DNA from: JALYRV01 sp040902895
GTDB taxonomy: Bacteria; Acidobacteriota; Vicinamibacteria; Vicinamibacterales; SCN-69-37
Direction of reading: 5' to 3'
Assembly (NCBI GenBank): GCA_040902895.1
Contig: JBBDWL010000138.1
Span: 181,535 to 245,534, forward strand
DNA length: 64,000 nucleotides
Of this stretch, positions 8,744-17,590 are shown piece by piece. The stretch's first letter is position 1; every line of letters starts with the position of its first letter. Under the pieces are notes generated by a model that was not told the DNA's origin, made no database searches, and saw nothing but the letters and a program-made list of their open reading frames with translations. Both the position numbers and the translations under genes were made by a program.

Positions 8744-10252
8744 ATGCCTGCATTTGCCGATCCGATACCCGACCTCCATGTGAGCTCAACTGGCCTGCCG
8801 GCGGTTCGCGCCGATCTGCTGGTAGTGCCCGTCCCTGAAGAAGACGCCCGCGATGCCGCTTTGGCCGCTTCGAGTAAGACGCTGGCTGACGCCCTGACGA
8901 TGGCCCGTCGCACGGGGGAATTTCGCGGCCGGCCTTTCGAAACGCTGCTCGAACGTGTCGAGGCGTGGTCGACGCCGCGCGTTCTGCTGGTCGGCTGCGG
9001 CCGGATGGCTGACTTTTCAGTGGAGCGTGCGCGCCGCGTGGCGTCGGCCGCCGGTCTTGCGGCCCGAACGCATCGAGCCGCGCACGTGGCCTTCGCGCTG
9101 GGCGGCGCGTTTCCCGCGGATATGGCTCAGCACGCCGCCGATGGTCTGACGCTTGCCGCGTTCCTCGGCGGCCGGTACAAGACCGTAGAGCCGCCGCAGG
9201 GCCGTCTGACCGCGATCACGCTGGTTGCGGAAGAGACCGACGCCGTCCGCGCGTCTGCCGAGCGCGGGCGCATCATTGCCGATTGCTGCAATCGCGCGCG
9301 CGCGCTTGCCGATGAACCGGGCAACCGCCTGCCGCCGCGGGTGTTTGCCGACCGCGCCGTGGCCGCGCTCGAAGGCGCATCGATCGTCACCGAGATTCTC
9401 GACGAGCGCGCCATCGAGAAGCTTGGGATGGGTCTGCTTCTGGGTGTCGGACAGGCCAGCGCCGAGCCGCCGCGCCTTCTGGTCATGCGGTATGAGCCGG
9501 CCTCGGCACCCGCGGCACCCGTGCTTGGCCTCGTCGGCAAAGGCGTGACATTCGACACCGGCGGCATCTCCATCAAACCGGCCGATGGCATGGAACGCAT
9601 GAAGGACGACATGGCCGGAGGGGCGTCGGTGGTCGGCGCCATGCGCGCGATCGGACTGCTGCGTCCGCCGAACCGGGTCATCGGGGTGGTGCCCATGGCT
9701 GAAAACATGCCGGGCGGCCGCGCGATCCGCCCTGGCGATGTGTTGACGAGCGCGTCCGGCAAGACGGTCGAAGTGCTCAATACCGACGCCGAGGGCCGCC
9801 TGATTCTTGGTGACGCCCTGTGGTTCGCGGCAAAGGAAGGCGCCACACATCTGATCGATGTGGCCACGCTCACCGGTGCGTGCATGGTTGCGCTCGGGCG
9901 GGTGAACAGCGGCCTGTTTGGACATCCCGACAGCTGGCGCGACCAGGTGGCCGCGGCGGCGGCGCGCGCGGGCGATCGCGTCTGGCCGATGCCGACCGAC
10001 GATGAGTACTTCGATCAGTTGAAGAGCGAGATCGCCGACATGGTGAACGTGGGTGGACGGCCGGGAGGGGCCTGCACCGCTGCTGTCTTTCTGAAGCAGT
10101 TCGCGGCAGGGAAGCCCTGGGCGCATCTGGACATTGCCGCCACGGCCTGGGCCGAAGATGCCAGACCCTGGCAGCCGAAGGGCGCGACGAGCGTCGCGGT
10201 GCGCACGCTCGTCGAGATGGCGATGACCATAAACAGCGGCGCTGTTTATTGA
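8744..10252 (+). CDS. pepA: leucyl aminopeptidase (M17 family)
   Basis: This cytosolic dinuclear-metal peptidase removes N-terminal residues from peptides. The catalytic half contains VGKGVTFDTGGISIKP (first metal ligands and catalytic Lys), the ERMKDDMAG stretch and the family signature NTDAEGRL. The N-terminal half is the usual more variable macro-like domain. The ATG at 8744 gives 502 residues. An in-frame ATG at 8726 would add six. Neither has a strong ribosome-binding site, and a TAGAAT sequence at 8719-8724 may be the -10 box, which would make the leader very short. Confidence 0.93.
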   Translation: MPAFADPIPDLHVSSTGLPAVRADLLVVPVPEEDARDAALAASSKTLADALTMARRTGEFRGRPFETLLERVEAWSTPRVLLVGCGRMADFSVERARRVASAAGLAARTHRAAHVAFALGGAFPADMAQHAADGLTLAAFLGGRYKTVEPPQGRLTAITLVAEETDAVRASAERGRIIADCCNRARALADEPGNRLPPRVFADRAVAALEGASIVTEILDERAIEKLGMGLLLGVGQASAEPPRLLVMRYEPASAPAAPVLGLVGKGVTFDTGGISIKPADGMERMKDDMAGGASVVGAMRAIGLLRPPNRVIGVVPMAENMPGGRAIRPGDVLTSASGKTVEVLNTDAEGRLILGDALWFAAKEGATHLIDVATLTGACMVALGRVNSGLFGHPDSWRDQVAAAAARAGDRVWPMPTDDEYFDQLKSEIADMVNVGGRPGGACTAAVFLKQFAAGKPWAHLDIAATAWAEDARPWQPKGATSVAVRTLVEMAMTINSGAVY

Positions 10253-10452
10253 ATCGAAGGCGGATGCTCCTGCTCGATGCCGTGCCGGCGCGAGCGCAGG
10301 ATGAAGAGCCAGCCGAGGACGGCGCCGAGCGCGACGGCGGCCAGCGTCATCACGCCGGCAATCCCCAAGGCGCCGACAATCACATCGACAACGGTAATCT
10401 CGGGCGCCGGCTGTTCGACGAGCCGGACGATATGGGCGCTCTCGACCTGCAT
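10246..10452 (-). CDS. small single-pass membrane protein
   Basis: The 68-residue ORF starts with ATG nine bases after the amidase gene and is probably its distal operon partner. It has a short polar N-terminus, one long hydrophobic segment (about residues 22-52, GALGIAGVMTLAAVALGAVL) and then a basic stop-transfer LRSRRHG, predicting a single membrane span with a short cytoplasmic tail. No family is recognised. Its 3' end overlaps the convergent pepA stop by seven bases. Confidence 0.6.
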   Translation of the reverse strand: MQVESAHIVRLVEQPAPEITVVDVIVGALGIAGVMTLAAVALGAVLGWLFILRSRRHGIEQEHPPSIQ

Positions 10453-10461
10453 CCGTCGATG

Positions 10462-12045
10462 CTAGCGCGTTTGCGCGCCTGACGCGACGGTCGCGACGTT
10501 CTTCAGCGACTGGCGGTACTTCAGGATGGCGTCGAACAGCGACTGCGCGATCCGCTGACGATACGCCGCGGTTTTGAGCAGCGCCGCTTCTTTTCTGTTC
10601 GTGACGAACGACACTTCCGCCAGCGCGCTGGGCATCTCGGCGCCGATCAGCACGACGAACGGCGCCTGTTTCACGCCGCGGTTGCGCGTCTGCGCGTTGT
10701 GCTGCCGCACGCCACGGTACAGCGACGTCTGCACGATCTTCGCGAAATCGCGCGATTCATCCAGCTTGTTGTTGAGCGCGATCTTCCGCACGATGTCGGG
10801 CAGCGTGTGCATCGCGAGTCCGGCGCCGGCGTTCTCGCGCGCGGCCACGGCTTCGGCTTCCGGGTCGGTCGAGAAATTCAGGAAAAAGGTCTCGACCCCA
10901 TTTGCCGCCGTATTGCGGCCGACGTTGGCGTGAATGGACAGAAACAGATCAGCGCCTTCGCGGTTGGCGATGGCGGTCCGCTCTTCCAGCGGTACGAACA
11001 CATCCGTCCGCCGCGTCAGCACGACGTCGATGCCCTGTTGCTTGAGCAGCAGTTTCTCGAGCCGCAGGGCGATGTCGAGCACGAGCGCCGCCTCGCGCGC
11101 CTTGTTCGCCATGGCGCCGGGATCGTGGCCGCCATGGCCCGGATCGATCACGATGCGCGCCACGCCAAGACCGAGCTGCCGCGCCAGCGAGAACGACCCG
11201 TTGGAGTTGGCTGACGGAGCGGCAGGCGCGCCGGCATCACGCAGAGGATGGGGTGCCGCCGGAACCGACGCCGCCAGCGCGGGCGGCGTGGACGGCGCGG
11301 GGGCAGGCGGGGCAGACGAGGGCGCCACCCGCTCGAGATCGATCACGAGACGGTACGGGTTATAGAGCGCGAACACGCTGTGCCGGGTGTTCGGTTCGAG
11401 CTCCAGCACCAGCCTCGTCGTCTGTTCCGGCCGCGCGCCAAGCCGCACGTCGCGAACGACGCCGCCGGCCAGGCGCTCGAGCGACGGCCTCGCGGTGTCG
11501 GCGGCTTCCGTATTCTTGAAATCGAAAAACAGACGCTCGGGCCCGGTGATCCGTTCTTCCTGGTATTGCGGCTCGGTATCCAGGACGATCGTGATGCGCT
11601 CGCCGGCCGGCAGCGCGCTTCTCGTGACGTCTGTAAGCCGGATCAGGGTGCTCGCGGGCCCTGTCGCGGGTGACGCCGCGCTCGCCATCTCCGCGATGCG
11701 GGCGGGCACCTGTCGCGCGAGCGTTCCCGACGGATAGCTCCTGCGAAGCTGCTGGAGCAGACGCACGGCCGTGCGGCGATCGACGTCCTGGCCGTGGCGC
11801 TCGTACGCGAAGAAGGCCACATGGGCGGCCTGCCAGAGCGCGTTGTCGCTGTAGCCGCTACGCGGATAGCGCGCGACGATCGCTTCGTACTGCGCGACCA
11901 CGCGGCGCAGCAGTCCCACTGCCGGCTGCGACGCGCGTGCCTGCGTCTCGCGGGCGAGGGCGGCCTCATAGCGGGCCTGCGCCGATTGCGCCGCGGCCGG
12001 CGCGACGGTCGCGATGACGAAAGCCGCTGTCAGTAGCAGTCGCAT
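10462..12045 (-). CDS. N-acetylmuramoyl-L-alanine amidase (AmiC-like, Amidase_3)
   Basis: This envelope zinc amidase cleaves the bond between MurNAc and the stem peptide during cell separation. From ATG 12045 the protein starts with a signal peptide (MRLLLTAAFVIATVAPAAAQ). Helical TPR-like repeats with many Tyr and Arg fill about residues 25-140, followed by an AMIN-type beta domain (residues about 155-260, IVLDTEPQYQEERITGPERL) and a Pro/Ala linker. The catalytic domain has VIDPGHGGHDPGA (first His ligand), LTRRTD, SIHAN (second His) and the late Glu in LAEVSFVTN. It lies between ftsK and a small membrane protein, fitting a role in division. Confidence 0.9.
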   Translation of the reverse strand: MRLLLTAAFVIATVAPAAAQSAQARYEAALARETQARASQPAVGLLRRVVAQYEAIVARYPRSGYSDNALWQAAHVAFFAYERHGQDVDRRTAVRLLQQLRRSYPSGTLARQVPARIAEMASAASPATGPASTLIRLTDVTRSALPAGERITIVLDTEPQYQEERITGPERLFFDFKNTEAADTARPSLERLAGGVVRDVRLGARPEQTTRLVLELEPNTRHSVFALYNPYRLVIDLERVAPSSAPPAPAPSTPPALAASVPAAPHPLRDAGAPAAPSANSNGSFSLARQLGLGVARIVIDPGHGGHDPGAMANKAREAALVLDIALRLEKLLLKQQGIDVVLTRRTDVFVPLEERTAIANREGADLFLSIHANVGRNTAANGVETFFLNFSTDPEAEAVAARENAGAGLAMHTLPDIVRKIALNNKLDESRDFAKIVQTSLYRGVRQHNAQTRNRGVKQAPFVVLIGAEMPSALAEVSFVTNRKEAALLKTAAYRQRIAQSLFDAILKYRQSLKNVATVASGAQTR

Positions 12046-12055
12046 GGCTGTCCCT

Positions 12056-14425
12056 TCATCGGAGCTGCGCGTCAACTTCCTCGAAGTACTCTTTCTTCAC
12101 GAGCACTTCGCGCTTGCCGCCCGCCGAGCTGTTGGGCGGCGACACGAGACCGTCGGCCTCCATCATGTCGACCAAGCGCGCGGCGCGGCTGAAGCCGATG
12201 CGCAGCCGTCGCTGCAGGTACGAGATCGAGGCCTGGCCGCTCGACACGATGATGCGCGAGGCCTCGTCGTACAAGTCGTCCTTCTCGAACTCCGTGCCGC
12301 CGCCGCCGGCCGCCGTCTTGTCTTCCGCGGTGATCGTCGGGTCGTACTGCGGCTTGCCCTGCTTCCGCAAAAAGCTCGCGAGCCGCGCGCTTTCCTGTTC
12401 CGAGATGTACGGACCGTGCACGCGCACGAACCGCGACGAGGCCGGCGGCAGATAGAGCATGTCGCCCTTGCCGAGCAGCTGTTCCGCGCCGCCGCTGTCG
12501 AGAATCGTGCGCGAGTCGATGCGCGACGACACGCGGAAGGAGATGCGGGCCGGCAGGTTGGCCTTGATGAGGCCCGTAATGACGTCGACCGACGGCCGCT
12601 GCGTCGCGAGAATCAGATGGATGCCGACGGCACGCGCCATCTGCGCGAGCCGGCAGATCGACTCTTCGACTTCGTTGCCGGCCACCATCATCAGATCCGC
12701 GAGCTCGTCGATGATGACCACGATGAAGGGCAGCGGCACCAGATCCCGGCCGTGTTCGTCCTGGCCCGTCTTGCTCTCGGCGAGCATCGCCTTGATGTTG
12801 CGGTTGTACTGCTCGATGTTGCGCACGCCGAACGCCGCCAGCGTCTTGTAGCGCTCTTCCATCTCGTGCACGGCCCAGCGCAGCGCGTTGGCCGCGAGCT
12901 TCGGGTCGACGACCACCGGCGTCAGCAGATGCGGAATCCCCTCGTACATGCCGAGCTCGAGTCGCTTCGGGTCGACCATGATGAAGCGGACCTCCTCTGG
13001 CGTGGCGCGGAAGAGGACGCTGGAGATCATCGCGTTGACGCTGACCGACTTGCCCGCGCCGGTCGATCCCGCAATCAGCAGATGCGGCATCGTCGCGAGA
13101 TCGCTGATGAACCCTTCGCCGTGAATCGTCTTGCCGAGCGCCAGCGTCAGACGCGAGGCGGATCGCCGGTAGATGTCCGACTCGAGCAGCTCGCGCAGCG
13201 AGATCGCTTCGCGATTGGCATTCGGGATCTGGATGCCGACGGTCGACTTCCCTGGAATGCGATCGATGAGCACCGACTCGGCCTTCATCGCGAGGCAGAG
13301 ATCGTCCATCAGGCCCGTGATCTTGCTGTATTTCACGCCCGCATCCGGCTTGAACTCGTACGTCGTGACGACCGGGCCGGGATGGATTTGCACCACCGAC
13401 CCTTCCACCGAGAACTCGCGGCACTTTTCTTCGAGCAGCCGCGCGGCGTCCATCAGCTCCCGCTCGTCGACTTTCCGTTCGCTCCGGGCAGGGTCGAGCA
13501 GCGACAGCGGCGGCAGCGTATACGCGCCCTTGCGGCGTTCGGCCGGCGCCTTCGGTTCCGGATCGGGCAGCAGTGACGGCTCCGTCGCAGCCATGCGTCT
13601 GATGGCCGGCGCCTTCGCGCCTTTCGCCGTCGCCGGCGCGACATCGTCAACGTCATCATCCTCGTCGTCGCGGGCCGGCCTGGCCGGCGGATCGGGCTTT
13701 CGCGCGGCCTTGAGCGACGCGGCCATGGTGGCCGCTCTCGCGACCTCCGCGGCCTTCGCCGCATCGGCTCCCGCTTTCTCGGTGTGCTTGCGGATGACGT
13801 CCTGGCGCTGCTTTTCCTTCCGGCGCTCCTCGCGCCACTCCGCAAGGCGCCCGAGAAGGCCGGTGGCCTGTCCGCGCGCGGTCTGGCCCGCCAACGAGAA
13901 CGCGCGGCCGATGGAGAACTGCGTGCCGAGGCCGACCGCGAGGATGAGCATGGTGAGCACGACAATCGTCGACCCGGTGCGATTGAGATACTCCGACAGG
14001 CCGTCGGCGGCCAGCTGACCGATGTATCCGCCGGCGCGGAACGTCTTGCCGTCGACCGTCAGGTTGCCAAGAGCAAGGGCGAGCAGCGTCGACACGGCGG
14101 CAACCAGCAGCAGCGCCCCGACGGCTTTTGTGTATTCGGCTTCGAGCTCGCGGCACCAGAAGTAATGCCAGCCCACGATGGCCAGAATGGCCGGCATCAG
14201 ATACGCCCCGTATCCCAGGAGCTGGAATGACGCCTCGGCCGTGAACGCGCCGACGCGGCCGGCGAAGTTGCCCGGTGCGGCGTCCCCTCCCGAGTTGAAG
14301 AACCAGACGGGATCCGCGGCCGAATAGCTGGCCAGTGCCACGAGCCAGATCAGCGTGAGGCCGAAGAGCACGACGCCCAGCAGCTCATTGAACCGTCGCG
14401 ACAGCAGTGAATCAGACACAGGCAT
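12056..14425 (-). CDS. ftsK: DNA translocase FtsK/SpoIIIE
   Basis: FtsK pumps DNA through the division septum and promotes chromosome dimer resolution. The 789-residue protein has four predicted membrane spans in the first 170 residues, a charged Ala/Lys/Pro linker to about 280, then the motor. The motor has the alpha domain, the Walker A box AGSTGAGKS near 446, the Walker B in FIVVIIDELADLM, and the RecA-like beta domain. The C-terminal winged-helix gamma domain (residues about 720-789) reads SYLQRRLRIGFSRAARLVDMME and would read polar DNA signals. It is tightly packed after rnj and before the amidase, consistent with one operon. Confidence 0.95.
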   Translation of the reverse strand: MPVSDSLLSRRFNELLGVVLFGLTLIWLVALASYSAADPVWFFNSGGDAAPGNFAGRVGAFTAEASFQLLGYGAYLMPAILAIVGWHYFWCRELEAEYTKAVGALLLVAAVSTLLALALGNLTVDGKTFRAGGYIGQLAADGLSEYLNRTGSTIVVLTMLILAVGLGTQFSIGRAFSLAGQTARGQATGLLGRLAEWREERRKEKQRQDVIRKHTEKAGADAAKAAEVARAATMAASLKAARKPDPPARPARDDEDDDVDDVAPATAKGAKAPAIRRMAATEPSLLPDPEPKAPAERRKGAYTLPPLSLLDPARSERKVDERELMDAARLLEEKCREFSVEGSVVQIHPGPVVTTYEFKPDAGVKYSKITGLMDDLCLAMKAESVLIDRIPGKSTVGIQIPNANREAISLRELLESDIYRRSASRLTLALGKTIHGEGFISDLATMPHLLIAGSTGAGKSVSVNAMISSVLFRATPEEVRFIMVDPKRLELGMYEGIPHLLTPVVVDPKLAANALRWAVHEMEERYKTLAAFGVRNIEQYNRNIKAMLAESKTGQDEHGRDLVPLPFIVVIIDELADLMMVAGNEVEESICRLAQMARAVGIHLILATQRPSVDVITGLIKANLPARISFRVSSRIDSRTILDSGGAEQLLGKGDMLYLPPASSRFVRVHGPYISEQESARLASFLRKQGKPQYDPTITAEDKTAAGGGGTEFEKDDLYDEASRIIVSSGQASISYLQRRLRIGFSRAARLVDMMEADGLVSPPNSSAGGKREVLVKKEYFEEVDAQLR

Positions 14426-14434
14426 GGGTCTCCA

Positions 14435-16135
14435 TCAGACTTCCATGATGACCGGCAGCACGAGCGGGCGCCGGCCCGCGCGCTTCCGGAAGAACTTCTG
14501 CAGCTCGGCGCGCACGCGCTCTTTCATGAGACCCGGATCGGTACGCTCTTCGACCGGCGTCTGCTCGAGCATGGCCAGCATCAGCGCCGGCACTTCCTTC
14601 AGCAGGCCTTCTGTCTTCTGATCGACGACAAAGCCGCGGGTGATCACGTCGGGCGTGTCTTCGAGCACGCCGGTAATGCCGTTGATCGCCAGCACGGGCA
14701 CGACGAGGCCGTCGCCGGCGAGGTGCCGCCGGTCGCGCAGCACCTCGTCGCCGACTTCGCCTGTATGCGTGCCGTCGATGAACACGCGCCCCGCGGCCAC
14801 CTTGCGGTGGACGCGGCCGTCGACCTCGGGCCGCTCGGCGGCCGCCGATTCAGCCGCGAAGAGAATGGCGTCGCCGTTCTCCACCAGGATCACGTTGATG
14901 CCGGCCGACACATGTTTTGCCATGCGGGCGTGCCGCGCCAGCTGCCGGTACTCGCCGTGAATCGGAATGAAGTGGCGCGGCTTCACCAGCGAGATGAGCA
15001 GCTTGAGCTCTTCGGCGGCGCCGTGTCCCGATACGTGGATATGCTTCTCGCCCTCGGCGATGACCGTCGCGCCGCGGCGCGCCACGTGATTCATGACGCG
15101 CGCAATCGCCTTCTCGTTACCGGGAATCGAGCGGGCGCTGAACACCACCACGTCGCCCTCGTCGAGTTTCACGTGCCGATGGTCGTCAATGGCAATGCGC
15201 GGGAGCGCGGCATTGGGCTCGCCCTGCGATCCCGTGCAGATGCAGAGCACATCCTGCGAGGGGAAATCGCGCACCTCGATGTCGCGGACCTGCAGGTGCG
15301 ATGGCATCCGCAGGCGCCCGAGGCGCATCGCAATCTCTGAGGTATTGATGGCGCCGCGTCCGACAATGGCGACGCGGCGATCGAACTGAGCGGCCAGATC
15401 GATCAGGATCTGCATCCGGTAGATGCTGCTGGCGAAGCAGGTCACGACAATCTTGCCCTGCGTGCTGCTGAAGATTTCCTCGAAGCCTTCGATGACGTCG
15501 CGCTCCGATCCGGAATAGCCCCGGCGATCGACGTTGGTGCTGTCGGCGAACAGCGCCAGCACACCCTGCGCCCCGAGCTCCGCGAAGCGGTGCAGGTCGG
15601 TGGCCTCGCCATCGAGCGGTGTTTGATCGATCTTGAAATCGCCGGTGTGCACGATGACGCCCGCGGGCGTGTGGATCGCCAGCGCGAAGCAGTCGGGCAT
15701 GCTGTGTGTGACGCGCAGGAATTCCACACGCAACGAGCCAATCGCGACAGATTGTTTCGGGCCGACTTCGATCATCCGATCGCGCGCATCGATGCCGTAC
15801 TGCTCGAGCTTCGGGCCGACCAGCCCCAGCGTAAAGGGGGAGCCATAGATGGGGCCGTCGACGCGCTTCAGCACGTGCGCGACGGCGCCGATGTGATCCT
15901 CATGGCCGTGCGTGAGCACCAGCGCGCGGATTCGGCCGCGCCACTCGTCGAGCACCGTGAGGTCGGGGATGACCAGATCGACGCCCAGCAGCTCGGGCTC
16001 GGGGAACATGACGCCCGCATCGACGAGCAGCGCGTCGTCGCCGCAGGCGATGAGCATCATGTTCATACCGAACTCGCCGACTCCGCCGAGCGGAATCACC
16101 TCGACCGGTGTGATGGCAGGCGCCGCCTGCGGCAT
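14435..16135 (-). CDS. rnj: ribonuclease J
   Basis: RNase J is a cytoplasmic endo/5'-exoribonuclease of the metallo-beta-lactamase/beta-CASP class used in mRNA decay and rRNA maturation. The ATG at 16135 gives 566 residues. Earlier in-frame codons would run into the palindromic repeat upstream and are less likely. Zinc-binding motifs are clear: THGHEDHIGA near residue 75, H in RVTHSMPD, and the D in HTGDFKID. The beta-CASP part has CTGSQGEP and SARSIPGNE, and HVSGH gives the late His. The C-terminal portion (FFRKRAGRRPLVLPVIMEV end) is typical. Confidence 0.93.
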   Translation of the reverse strand: MPQAAPAITPVEVIPLGGVGEFGMNMMLIACGDDALLVDAGVMFPEPELLGVDLVIPDLTVLDEWRGRIRALVLTHGHEDHIGAVAHVLKRVDGPIYGSPFTLGLVGPKLEQYGIDARDRMIEVGPKQSVAIGSLRVEFLRVTHSMPDCFALAIHTPAGVIVHTGDFKIDQTPLDGEATDLHRFAELGAQGVLALFADSTNVDRRGYSGSERDVIEGFEEIFSSTQGKIVVTCFASSIYRMQILIDLAAQFDRRVAIVGRGAINTSEIAMRLGRLRMPSHLQVRDIEVRDFPSQDVLCICTGSQGEPNAALPRIAIDDHRHVKLDEGDVVVFSARSIPGNEKAIARVMNHVARRGATVIAEGEKHIHVSGHGAAEELKLLISLVKPRHFIPIHGEYRQLARHARMAKHVSAGINVILVENGDAILFAAESAAAERPEVDGRVHRKVAAGRVFIDGTHTGEVGDEVLRDRRHLAGDGLVVPVLAINGITGVLEDTPDVITRGFVVDQKTEGLLKEVPALMLAMLEQTPVEERTDPGLMKERVRAELQKFFRKRAGRRPLVLPVIMEV

Positions 16136-16151
16136 AAGATTTACTGCCGGT

Positions 16152-16174
16152 GCGCGGGCCCTAAAGGGCCGCGC
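16152..16174. repeat. GTAG/CTTTAG-family palindromic repeat upstream of rnj
   Basis: GGCCC-TAAA-GGGCC at 157-170 of this kilobase is extended by GCGC on both sides, giving a near-perfect hairpin. Read on the minus strand it starts GTAG and has the CTTTAG core shared by at least seven other sites in the window. It sits in the 158-base gap between rsmA and rnj, just upstream of the RNase J start, where it could act as an attenuator or stability hairpin. Confidence 0.75.
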
Positions 16175-16293
16175 TACACGACGGACGCGGCTCACGCAAA
16201 CCAATCTGGCGATCAGTGCTGAGCGACGCCGGTCCGACCGTCTGGGCCCGCTGGGACGGATGCCCGCTTCAAGGAGGGAATTACAGGGCGAAA

Positions 16294-17244
16294 CTATAGC
16301 ACAGGCGGGTTTTTTACCGAACTGAAAAGCTCCGCAAGCCTAGCCAGTTCTGTGAGTTGCAGCGTTTCGGCGCGCCGGCGCGGGTCGATGCCGGCAAGCG
16401 CCAGCACGGCGCCGGCGGTGCGGTCGAACGACTTCAGGGCATTAAGGATGGTTTTGCGCCGCTGGTTGAAGAGGGCCTGGACCATCCGCTCGAACAGGTC
16501 TTCATCCGGGATCCGCAGCCCGTGACGCCTGAACGTGAGCTGCACGACGGCGGAATTGACCTTGGGCGGCGGCCGGAACGCGCCCGGCGGAAGCCGCAGC
16601 ACGCGCTTCACGTCGGCCTCCAGCGCGGCCATGATCCCGAGCACGCCTGATTCCCGCGATCCGGCGCCCGCGGCGAGACGATCGGCGAGCTCCTGCTGCA
16701 GCATCAGCGTGGCGTCGAAGAACAGCCCGTCGCGGCGCTGGATCGCGAACAGCTTGAACAGGACGGGCGTCGAGACGTTGTAAGGCAGATTGGCGGCGAC
16801 GCGGTACCGGACCGGCGCCGGCGGTTCGGCGCCGCGGGCCTGATGCGCCGGCACCTGCTGCCGGATGCCGGTCAGGAACGGCACGACGTCGGTCTCGAGA
16901 ATGTCGCCCGTGACGATGATGACCGACGCCGGCGCGCGTTCCGCCAGCCGGCGCGACAGGTCGCGATCGATTTCCACCGCGACGATCGGCACGCCGCGCG
17001 CGGCCAGCGGGATGGTGAGCGCACCCTCGCCGGGACCGATCTCGAGGAACACATCGCCGGGTTGGGGATTGATGGCGTCGACCACCTTCCGGGCCCACGC
17101 GTCTTCCAGAAAGTGCTGGCCGAAACGCTTGCGCGGCCGATGCCGGTCAGCGAGGCCGCCCGGCGTCTTCTTCCTGGTCGTCGTCGGCGTCGACTGGCGC
17201 GCCGCCCTCTTCCGCCCGCCAGTAGCGCTCTTCGATTTCCTCAA
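16294..17244 (-). CDS. rsmA: 16S rRNA (adenine1518-N6/adenine1519-N6)-dimethyltransferase
   Basis: RsmA (KsgA) uses SAM to dimethylate two adjacent adenines near the 3' end of 16S rRNA. The core has the RKRFGQHFLED start, the SAM-binding EIGPGEGALT, VAVEID, TGDILE and the catalytic NLPYNVSTP. The helical C-terminal domain contains FRPPPKVNSAVV and FNQRRKTI. The only start found before the conserved core is a TTG at 17244, which gives a Lys/Arg/Thr-rich leader and a 98-base overlap with the upstream zincin gene. Translation could begin later at an unrecognised codon, so the N-terminus is uncertain. Confidence 0.92.
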   Translation of the reverse strand: MRKSKSATGGRKRAARQSTPTTTRKKTPGGLADRHRPRKRFGQHFLEDAWARKVVDAINPQPGDVFLEIGPGEGALTIPLAARGVPIVAVEIDRDLSRRLAERAPASVIIVTGDILETDVVPFLTGIRQQVPAHQARGAEPPAPVRYRVAANLPYNVSTPVLFKLFAIQRRDGLFFDATLMLQQELADRLAAGAGSRESGVLGIMAALEADVKRVLRLPPGAFRPPPKVNSAVVQLTFRRHGLRIPDEDLFERMVQALFNQRRKTILNALKSFDRTAGAVLALAGIDPRRRAETLQLTELARLAELFSSVKNPPVL

Positions 17245-17590
17245 TCTCTTCCTCGCTGAGCCCGAAATAGTGCCCGAGCTCGTGGATCAGCGTTTCTCCG
17301 ATGCAGACGATGAGGTCGTCTTCGTTCTCGCTCGCCTCTTCGATCGGGCCCTGATACAGCGTGATGCGATCGGGAAGCGTGTTGCCGTAACTCCACGTTC
17401 GCTCGGTGAGCGGAGTCCCCTGATACAGCCCGAACAAGGTGTCAGGCGATTCGATTTCCATCTCGCGCAGAACCTCGTCGCCCGGCTCGTCTTCGATCAC
17501 GATGGCGAGGTTCGCCACGGCCTTGCGAAAGCGCCGCGGGATGGTTTCGATCGCCTCCTTCACGTACTGCTCGAAGTCGGCGCGCGTCAT
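17147..17590 (-). CDS. zincin-like metallopeptidase-fold protein
   Basis: The 147-residue acidic protein belongs to the small 'metallopeptidase family' (PF06262 type). It has the zincin motif HELGHYFG near residue 112 preceded by VCIGETLI, and TLFGLYQGTPLTER earlier. Members are widespread and mostly uncharacterised, so a peptidase activity is presumed, not shown. The C-terminus is strongly acidic and ends in an Asp/Glu tail that is overlapped by the start of rsmA. The start overlaps the nth stop (ATGA), placing it in the nth-rsmA operon. Confidence 0.8.
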   Translation of the reverse strand: MTRADFEQYVKEAIETIPRRFRKAVANLAIVIEDEPGDEVLREMEIESPDTLFGLYQGTPLTERTWSYGNTLPDRITLYQGPIEEASENEDDLIVCIGETLIHELGHYFGLSEEEIEEIEERYWRAEEGGAPVDADDDQEEDAGRPR

